From Mytilus edulis (lineage: Eukaryota > Mollusca > Bivalvia > Mytilida > Mytilidae), in assembly GCF_963676685.1 (NCBI RefSeq), contig NC_092346.1, positions 49,009,062 to 49,073,061 on the forward strand: a stretch of 64,000 nt of DNA. Reading direction: 5' to 3'. Each line of letters opens with the position of its first letter. Within the stretch, counting starts at the first letter, position 1. The notes under the pieces are model-generated. The model ran no database searches. It saw only the letters and a list, made by a program, of their open reading frames with translations, and was not told where the DNA came from. The position numbers were made by a program, and so were the translations under genes. Positions 56,516-64,000 of the stretch are shown here, one piece after another.

Positions 56516-57293
56516 GGTGTTCCAATCGGTTCACCAATCGGTTTTAGTGGAACAGTTACAGCTCTACTCGATAAGCTATGTTAGCATTGTAACAATGTGT
56601 CATTTATGACGCTTCATACGATTCATTGCTATCATCTTCCTTATTGCAAGGTTTATTCAATGTCCATGGCCATTTTCCAGACAAAAATATATAACACAGG
56701 AGTGGGTTCTCTGCGAGCATGGGTTCTGTATTTACGTCTTATGTTTATGACGTTATTTTGTACCTTTGTATGGGCGCCTTCGATATAGATTTTTGAGCAT
56801 AAAAGTAACACAAGGCAAAGTATCGAGTTTTAGTCGTGTATTACAATACATTTGGTAGATTACGGGAAAAGACCAGTTACTCGTCATAAACTAATCTGAG
56901 GTGTTTTAATTAGACCTTCTCCATGTTCTCGAAAAATCGAACTCTTCAGTAGCATCGTACGTCCACGGGACATATTTATCAATACAATTATTATCAAACC
57001 ATAAAAGGTAAACAAAGAACTAACGAAATAAAAGATAAAGCATGTCTGCACCAGATAAAATGAAACACACGAAGTATCATATAAAATGATTGTTCCAAGA
57101 CTATCGTTGATACGGACATATACATATATGTATAAAGTGACTTATAGACCCAAAGGGTCGGGTGTTCTCATTATTGTTTTTATATCTCACTGTATTATAT
57201 AATATTTTGTGAAGAAAAAAAACATGTCACTATAATAAATAATTTACTTACTAGTACTTACTTATACCTTGCATTTAACATGAACAGTGATCT
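56516..57293. other. No feature seen
   Basis: No convincing exon, repeat or RNA gene. Confidence 0.3.
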
Positions 57294-57677
57294 TCACGAT
57301 ACGATATAATACACATCCCAGACAAAACAAACATATTTTAATTTGAGGGATTTACTTTTATCATGAGATTTAGTGTCTAAAATATATCTCTTTCTTGTTT
57401 GTTCTCGAATTCCAACTGAGATACAGGACAAAATTCCTATGCATTTCAGTACAATAAGAAGTGGACGAGAGATATCAGGTGCCGTTTTGTTTGTATGCTG
57501 AAACGAATTGCAAATATATATTATTTCTGCTAACATGACTACTAAACTGGTTAGCATAATCAGTCCCGCAATACTGCCATCATGGGAAATGTTATTCTGG
57601 TGTCTTTTCCTATTGCAGTTCCCAGCTGTCAGAGGAAGAACTAATATCGCTTTACACCAGTATTTTGCTTTATTCAT
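57294..57677 (-). CDS. Possible membrane-protein exon, unidentified
   Basis: 127 codons on the minus strand. Two hydrophobic helices are visible: GLIMLTSLVVMLAEIIYIC (about residues 38-56) and LLIVLKCIGILSCISVGI (about 73-90), then a basic region (REQTRKRYILDTKSHDKSKS) and VCFVWDVYYIVS. The frame may be entered by splicing at the acceptor TGCAATAG near 57,616 rather than from its first Met. Good hydrophobic periodicity is the only evidence; no family recognised. Could be a chance ORF. Confidence 0.3.
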   Translation of the reverse strand: MNKAKYWCKAILVLPLTAGNCNRKRHQNNISHDGSIAGLIMLTSLVVMLAEIIYICNSFQHTNKTAPDISRPLLIVLKCIGILSCISVGIREQTRKRYILDTKSHDKSKSLKLKYVCFVWDVYYIVS

Positions 57678-58229
57678 TCTGATTGTAAAAAGTCACCACC
57701 TGGGGAATAAAATACAATATAGTAGAGCTTTATATATGGTATAGGACACTGCTTGTTGACCTTTCGATGATTCAGACGATTTTTTTTTAATTGTGTCTTT
57801 TTGTTTTGTTGCTGTATGATTTAGAGAGTAACAAATATAACTAGAAAAACAAAGTTTTGTCTATGTCTATCTACATAAATGTTCAATCCATGTCCAATTT
57901 TACTTTTTATTTTGAAATAAAAAAAACACTGCCAATCTATATCGAATACAAATTTATCGACAAACCTTTAGACCAGTGTAAAAATCAAGTTGGAAACAAA
58001 ATATGTTTCTAAAAAGGTTGTATTTTAATTGTAAACTGTAAACAATGAAACAAGTGTATACCAGGGTAAGGATTTGGACCCAGTATTGAAAATTGTTCAA
58101 CCTTTATGGGTTGACTTTACATATAAGTAAAATCGTATAATAAAAAATCAAAATGAGGTTGTTTAATTTGATGTATGCCTTTTTGTGCTTCTTAGTTACA
58201 TTGGTTTGTTTTTAAAGTGATTACGATGA

Positions 58230-58510
58230 TAATTCTATGTTGACTGCTGTACTCCTATTCAGACCTTTTTATCTATTTTGTCTGTTTGTTTTGTTCAATC
58301 ATCGTTGTCAATTTAATGGAATTGATGCGACTGTCATTCAAGCAAGAGGTTAAGCTAGCTATACAACCAGATTCAATCCACCATTTTCTACATAAGAAAA
58401 TGCCTGTAAAAAGTCAGAAATATGACAGTTATTATCCATTCGTTTGATATGTTTGAGCTTTTGGTTTTGTCATTTGAATAGGGACTTTCTTTTTTGAATT
58501 TTCAGTATTT
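58230..58510 (+). repeat. Dispersed repeat R1
   Basis: Nearly complete copy from ATGTTGACTGCTGTACTCCT through GATGCGACTGTCATTCAAGC and AATCCACCATTTTCTACATA to a T-run at 58,507-58,523. Confidence 0.7.
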
Positions 58511-58619
58511 TTTTTTTTTTTTTTATTTTAACAATTAAGGTTTATTACAAGTTTCTAATTTTAAAGTCAAGTGAAACGTTTAGTAAGCTGGATATGTTTT
58601 GAATTCTTGAATGGCTTAG

Positions 58620-59040
58620 TGAAGAACTTTTTTATAAGAAAGTCTATTTTATTATCAAAATTTTCATAAATGAACCGATATTGAATTATTGGCTTGCCAG
58701 ACACTATTTCGCCCACTTTTCTCCGAAAGCAGTGACCCTATAATTACAAGACATCTCGTTATAACTTATGCCACCTCATAGTGAAAGTGCAAGGGAGAAA
58801 CCGTGATGAAAGAATATAAACACACATACTCTTGAAGGTAAATAAAAATATAAGTATACTAAGATTCATTTAAAAACAAATTAAATACAACAAATCATTT
58901 AACAATCGTTAATGAATAGTTTGAATAATAAATGGGAACATATAGAAAATATGAAAATAAAATATCATGGCTATTTCAATCCATTTATCTGTCATGCTTT
59001 CCACGTGCTTTGGTTTTATTGTTTATTCTAATATGACTTG
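58620..59040 (+). repeat. Diverged duplicate of 47,300-47,765
   Basis: See the partner for shared words. This copy keeps AATAGTTTGAATAATAAATG and CTGTCATGCTTTCCACGTGC. Indels disrupt any common reading frame. Confidence 0.5.
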
Positions 59041-59447
59041 CTTCTTTCGCTTTATAAATAAACCAATGCTCTAAATCCAATAATTTGTTTTGCACATGCG
59101 TATATTGACTACTACAGAATAATGCATTTTATCAAATTGGCATGCATTTAATATATTTCATTAAGTTAAAACACTTTCAAACTCTTAAATGATGCACATG
59201 TTGTTACAAATTCATTTATTATGACTGTCATGTGTTGCATTCCGAAATTGACATATTTGACTAAGATACAACAACCGTTCATGCTGGCTGTTAAAAAAAT
59301 CCTTCCTCTGAAAAATCACAGTGCCAGCTGCTTGCTTTTTCACAAAACAAAAAGGGGGGGAGTTCATGGAAGAGCCTTCACAATCGCTTTACCTTTATAC
59401 ACATCGGACATAGAAATTACCTTAATTGTCCTAATCAGAATCGAAAT

Positions 59448-59598
59448 AATTGATGCAAGCTATACTTTATTGTAGTTTAAACATGGGTAGGTATTATATT
59501 CGTGTTATTTTAGCCCTCACTATTGCTCAGGCAAAAACAATCACGAATATAATGCCTACCCATGTTAAAACTACAATAAAGAGTAGCTTGCTTCAATT
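59448..59598. repeat. 151-bp inverted repeat (hairpin), ~57-bp arms
   Basis: The left arm 59,448-59,504 and right arm 59,542-59,598 are near-perfect reverse complements (AATTGAT/AGCAAGCTA, CTTTATTGTAGTTT, AACATGGGTAGG, ATTATATTCGTG) with a ~37-nt loop. Either a minute terminal-inverted-repeat element or a transcribed hairpin. The open frame across it is a consequence of the palindrome. Confidence 0.75.
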
Positions 59599-59830
59599 AT
59601 TTCTTAATCAAATGAATGTCATATCAAGTGTAGTGTTATGAAATATTGAACGGAACGGATATGATTTATGCGCCGGAGTTCTAGCATAAGGGTTAACAAA
59701 TAAAAATAAATAACTGACCGGTAGGCGCGAGTAGAATATGTGTCTAGTTTGGCACTCTGATATCCCAATTAGCGTATCCGTTTCTTACAAAAAGATAGAA
59801 GAGACTATTTGACTTGTTTATGTTTCACTC

Positions 59831-59850
59831 GGGGGGGGGGGGGGGGGGGG
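59831..59850. repeat. 20-nt G homopolymer
   Basis: An uninterrupted run of G in AT-rich DNA. It can form a G-quadruplex, and its length in an assembly is unreliable. Confidence 0.8.
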
Positions 59851-61179
59851 ATGTCGTGAAGTAACAAAGAACATCTTTTGAAAATTGAGAATAAGAGAGT
59901 GAATAAATTTGGCTAAAAATGTTCTTCTTATACGTTTAAATTAAAATATTCCATCTGGTGTGTTAAGCATTTTGTATGCATGTGATATTTCGATGGTATA
60001 CATAAACGTATATTTCTTTATTAATATGAATAACATATTTTGAAGCAACTTACCTTTCATTCTATTGTTCATTTTTCTAATAAGATCTGATCAAAATAAT
60101 AGTGTGAAAGTTATGAAAGTTAAAACTATGGTGTAAACTGGGTACATTTCCTTATCATTGATCTTTATTCTGTTATTAACAAATCTTCCTTATATTTTTT
60201 GTTCCGGTTTGAATTCCTAGAAAAATTACTATCCACAGTAGCAAATGGTGCATATCATAATTTAGCTTTTGATACATATAAGTTGGTTTCAATAAAGTCA
60301 AATGATAAAACGGGGTTTAAAGGTTTTTTCTCTTCCCCTCAACAATCAGATTTAAAATATTTGTCGACATACAACCATACGTATGCACCTTTTGAAAAAA
60401 ATGATTCCGTATGAATGAAAATCCAGATCGAATAAACCGTATTTCATGTTTCACAGAGCCTAAGATAGTATTCATGTGCGCATTGCTTACTAGTACATGT
60501 AAACGGGGGTATAGCATAACGAAACAGACATCAGAAAAAACATTAGACTTTCAAGCACAATTTGTTAACCGTTCAAATATATATATTTTAAACTGAAAAA
60601 GAATGTAAATGAAAAAAAATAAACGTCTGATCAACAGAAAATTGGAAGAGTCTTTCAAGTGTTCGATCATATGTATTTTTTCAAGGATCGGTTTATTTTA
60701 TATTGTTTCTGTAAATCTTTATTATTTCATAATTGATGGGTTACTTACAACAACAGAATGGAATCAAATATGACTACATTTTTGGGTGTAAATGATTCCT
60801 TTGTAAGACACACGTTATAAAAATTCAAAATTACCGAACTGAATTGAAAATAGGTAAAAATAAATCATTACACAGGAGGGAAAACTCGCATAAGAAGCAG
60901 GTTAACAATTTTAGTCGTGTTAGATTTGTACCATGGGTAAGAAGTTTCCTTCATCGACAATGTCTGCTATGAGGGCTCAGTTGACCATGCATGACTTATT
61001 TGTAGATTTTGCTTCACACTTTTCACAGTAGCTAGTTCTTTTTCAAGGACAATAATCCTTCAAGGGTTCATGTTGCATACATGATTTATTATTGGCACAT
61101 ATAATTTTCTGAATATTTTAACTACTTTTGTAATCTACTATAGTTTTCATATTAAATTTAAAAAGTTATAAAAATCATC

Positions 61180-61565
61180 TCCCAAAAGTTATTACTCCCA
61201 CCAGAAAATCAATGAACGATCATTCTGACTTTTAAAAATAAGGCTGAACAGTAAATCATTATTTTAGATGAATTCCATAACTTAATTTTATTTGTAGAGG
61301 TTTTGGATCAAAAGAAACTTCACAAATTATTTTTTTCTAAATGCTCGGTTTAGTTTTTATTGTGTCTTTTATTTGAATATCAGAGGTGAACAATCATCTT
61401 ACAAAAGCAAATACTCCCATAGCAAACCAGTGTGATCTGACACAGTCATTTTGACCTAGAAAATAAACTGAACAGTAAAGCATTTATTTTTCATTTTCAC
61501 TTTTGCAGTTACAATCTACATTTATTTGTTGAGGTTTTCGATCAAGATAAACCTTAGGCAAATTC
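61180..61565. repeat. Two diverged direct copies ~215 bp apart
   Basis: About 61,185-61,330 and 61,402-61,560 share ACTCCCA, CATTTTGAC-type, AAACTGAACAGTAAA, CATTTATTT and TTTGT(A/T)GAGGTTTT, then GATCAA. Confidence 0.45.
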
Positions 61566-62076
61566 CGTACTGTTCAGAAATCTACCAATCATTTATTTGT
61601 GTGGGTTTTTTACAAATCGACAGTTATCTCGTTTGTTTGAAGATTTCGGTTACACTGTGCAACAGGAGACAGTCTATTCCATATCATATTAGAACCTGCG
61701 TATAAGTTCAAAACTTGTATTTGTTAATTGCCAGTAATTACTGATTGCACAGCATACATAGCATCTGGAAGGATTAAATTTGCAGGTTAAATAACTTTCA
61801 TGACAATAAATAGATATGGACATATTGTATTCCTTTATTTTACTGATGACGAAGAAAAATGTCTACAGAGACAATACATGAATGAGCACTACAAATTAAA
61901 ATAAATAACAACTTCTTACACTAAAATGTAGTCGAACATATCTACATTTGCAGTCTTGTATCACTATGCATGTATATCTTTTCCCTCTGAGACAACAATT
62001 CCAGTTGTAAGTAATCTTAAACAGATGAATCGCGAAGCGACATTTTGTCTAACTAAGTAATATTGAGGTAGGGGAA

Positions 62077-62094
62077 ATATATATATATATATAT
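62077..62094. repeat. (AT)n microsatellite
   Basis: Nine AT dinucleotides. Confidence 0.7.
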
Positions 62095-62439
62095 GTATTC
62101 TTTTTTTTTTTTATTTAAACACATTTTTAAACACAAAAACGGAACTAACCGCTTATCTTTCAAATAAGTATATTCATGCAAGACAGATTTAAAGAGAAGT
62201 CATATTTTGTTATTTTCAAATGGAATATTTCTTTCGTTTTTTTTTTAACTCAATTATCCAATTAGCAATTTAGGAAAATAATTTTAAAGCTAAACCATGA
62301 AGCTAAGGTGCAAAAAAACATGCTCGGTCATAGATTTTATTGAAATCATCATGATCATATCAAGTGAAAAGTGTACTGCAAAACATATCAATATAACCAA
62401 AAAAAAATAACAGCTGATATATAGAGTAAATTCAATTTG

Positions 62440-62445
62440 TTTATT
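62440..62445 (-). terminator. Polyadenylation signal of the RING-finger gene
   Basis: AATAAA on the minus strand, 22 bp after the stop codon at 62,468-62,470. Confidence 0.45.
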
Positions 62446-62467
62446 TTAGGGAAGGGTATACAAATGT

Positions 62468-64000
62468 TCAATCAGGGATAGTAATAACCATTCCTTTGCA
62501 CATGGGACAACTGTATTTGCTCTCTTCTAACCATGACTTAATACAACTAATGTGAAACTCTGAAAAGCAAACGAAATATATCATATAAGTTAATCTAGAT
62601 TGAAACCATTCCAGTAGACTATATAGCTAATAGAATATGATTTCTATTTATTTGTATAACATGTATTCCATTACCAGGATTGCATTCTTTTAAAAATGTA
62701 CTTATTTAATATCTACAATATTTCAAAAGCTCTCGAAATATTCTTACCTTAAAAAAAAAAAGTTTCGTGTCAGTTTTGTGTTGTTATTCATACATATTGT
62801 TGGTACAATGCGAAAGGACTAAATAATAAAATCAAACGTCGATATCCATTGTCTGAAAGTTCCTAAGGTTTTAACCAATTCCAAGCTCATCTAGCGTACA
62901 CAATCAAAGGCCTGATATCCTCGATGATATTTATTCATGTATTGTACCCCAATTTATTTTTACATTTTTACCTATTATGTCTGTTTGTTTTGTTCACACA
63001 TCGTATAAGATAGCGGTTCAGCTAGCTATAAAACCCATTTCCTACATGAGAACATGCCTGTACCAAGTCAGAAATATGACAGTGTTACCCATTCTTGTGA
63101 TTTGTTTGCTTTTAATTTTGTCTTTTGATTACGGACTTTCCATTTGAAATTTCAGTATTTTTGTTAGATTACTTTAATATTATTCGAGGATAATATGTAA
63201 TTACCGCTATTTTGCTGACGGGAGAGAGATTAAATATTACAATAAACATTGACTTCCAGAAGTCATTAGAATTTCTTTAAGGATTAAAATACCCGCACTT
63301 CTTTGATGAAAAAATTACTTAGGCATGGCAACATACAATGACGTCACTGGTTCTGTCCTATGTATAAACATATTGACCAAGTATTGTAGTTTCAAATTTC
63401 TACTAATAATTATAATCTTAATAGAGATAGGTTTACAAAAACATACCATGTTTACATGGTAAAATCCATAACTGTTCATTTTCAACAAACTCCTCTAGAC
63501 ATATGGGACACGTGTCGTATCGATGACCTGCAAGACATGTCAAGAGATATATATTAAGATAGAAGACTATTGACTTGTCACTTTGTCTTCTTATTGTGAT
63601 CTATTTTACATACCTCTATAGTAGGAAATTAAAGACTATTGAAAATTATGGTAGCAGAGTAAAATCTAATTGCATGTGCTAGTTGAAGTTGTGAAACAAT
63701 ATTTGATTTTATGAAAGTATCGATGCTTACTGTGTATGCTTTGAGATTATATATTTGCATGTATAACAGCATAAAGGATGAGCGATAATACACTTTTTAA
63801 TAGTTGTCGCTCATGGATATTTATCCTAGAACTAGACGAGTATTAAATTTTAAAAAAAGTTAATTTTATTTGGAATAAACCCTTGGTACTGTCTGAACTT
63901 GAAATACAATACTTTCTTAATTACTGCAATCCATTTACCTTTCTTAAACTTTGCAGCATGAATTTGAGGAGTACAACTTTTCAACGTCTGTATATTAGAC
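62468..64000 (-). CDS. RING-H2 E3 ubiquitin ligase, RNF13/RNF167-like, 3' end (partial)
   Basis: Three phase-1 exons on the minus strand: from the window edge to 63,939; 63,527-63,447; 62,559-62,468. Joined they read SNIQTLKSCTPQIHAAKFKK, GHRYDTCPICLEEFVENEQL, WILPCKHEFHISCIKSWLEE, SKYSCPMCKGMVITIPD and stop. The zinc ligands C-x2-C...C-x-H-x2-H-x2-C...C-x2-C are complete, the RING-H2 pattern. The preceding HAAKFKKGHRYD resembles the linker of PA-TM-RING ligases (RNF13, RNF167, Goliath), which sit in endosomal membranes and ubiquitinate membrane cargo. The PA domain and membrane segment would lie beyond the window. The protein ends soon after the RING, shorter than RNF13. The intron at 62,560-63,446 holds an R1 repeat. 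Confidence 0.8.
62939..63170 (+). repeat. Dispersed repeat R1 in the RING gene intron
   Basis: TATTATGTCTGTTTGTTTTG, GCTAGCTATAAAACCCATTT, GCCTGTACCAAGTCAGAAAT and TTACGGACTTTCC are diagnostic. It lies antisense to the gene. Confidence 0.65.

Noticed and set aside
60199..60414. 71-codon ORF, protein-like in places
   Set aside because: No motif, no plausible splice partners and an antisense ORF of similar length; not distinguishable from chance.
1..64000. tRNA, rRNA or bacterial-type operons
   Set aside because: I looked for clover-leaf A/B-box patterns and ribosomal words and found none I could support.

Overview
Eukaryotic nuclear DNA, AT-rich, with spliced genes (GT-AG introns), much interspersed repeat DNA and several retroelement families. 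The repeats, the Penelope-like elements and the character of the secreted proteins suggest a bivalve, most likely a marine mussel (Mytilus or a close relative). That assignment rests on recognising repeat families from memory and was not searched.

The centrepiece is a spliced plus-strand gene at 25,637-37,852. It has a TATA box, a signal-peptide exon and 17 further exons, every intron in phase 1, giving a predicted 958-residue secreted protein. The order is: signal peptide; Gly/Tyr/His-rich N-terminus; a tandem array of modules, each a three-Cys segment followed by a Gly/His segment; three tiny Thr/Pro-rich linker exons; about 50 tandem KPVYVH hexapeptides; and a basic RRPVY tail. The true frame of the repeat exon contains no Met, so Met-initiated ORF calling misses it and reports decoys in other frames. 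I do not recognise the protein. Composition suggests an extracellular structural or metal-binding/DOPA-type material (shell, periostracum or byssus), which is inference.

Upstream at 17,693-21,494 lies a near-identical, rearranged copy of four of this gene's exons and part of a fifth. Its segment order is circularly permuted relative to the gene and ends in a fold-back inverted piece, which a 123-bp Penelope-tail fragment with a 13-bp target-site duplication later interrupted. Downstream, the Thr/Pro mini-exons sit in ~730-bp tandem units, with a further exon-less unit after the gene.

Other genes: a minus-strand signal-peptide first exon at 1,177-1,219 whose remaining exons lie to the left; a plus-strand gene ending in an Arg/Pro-rich C-terminus (exons 45.6-52.6 kb); the 3' end of a minus-strand RNF13/RNF167-like RING-H2 ubiquitin ligase (62,468-64,000); a weakly supported membrane-protein ORF at 57.3-57.7 kb; and an SGNH-hydrolase-like ORF at 21.6-22.0 kb that probably belongs to a mobile element.

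Mobile elements: a decayed Penelope-like element with an N-terminal (permuted, Naiad-type) GIY-YIG domain at 5.3-8.9 kb; a less damaged Penelope-like RT of a second family at 39.2-41.0 kb with inverted fragments on both sides; a fragment of a third Penelope lineage at 48.2-48.5 kb; a LINE at 12.4-16.6 kb (ORF1, endonuclease, RT); a second LINE at 53.3-55.4 kb whose RT domain is deleted; many 5'-truncated Penelope tails; a ~930-bp fold-back element at 2.85-3.78 kb; and several short interspersed and tandem repeats. The rest is intergenic or intronic DNA in which I see nothing definable.
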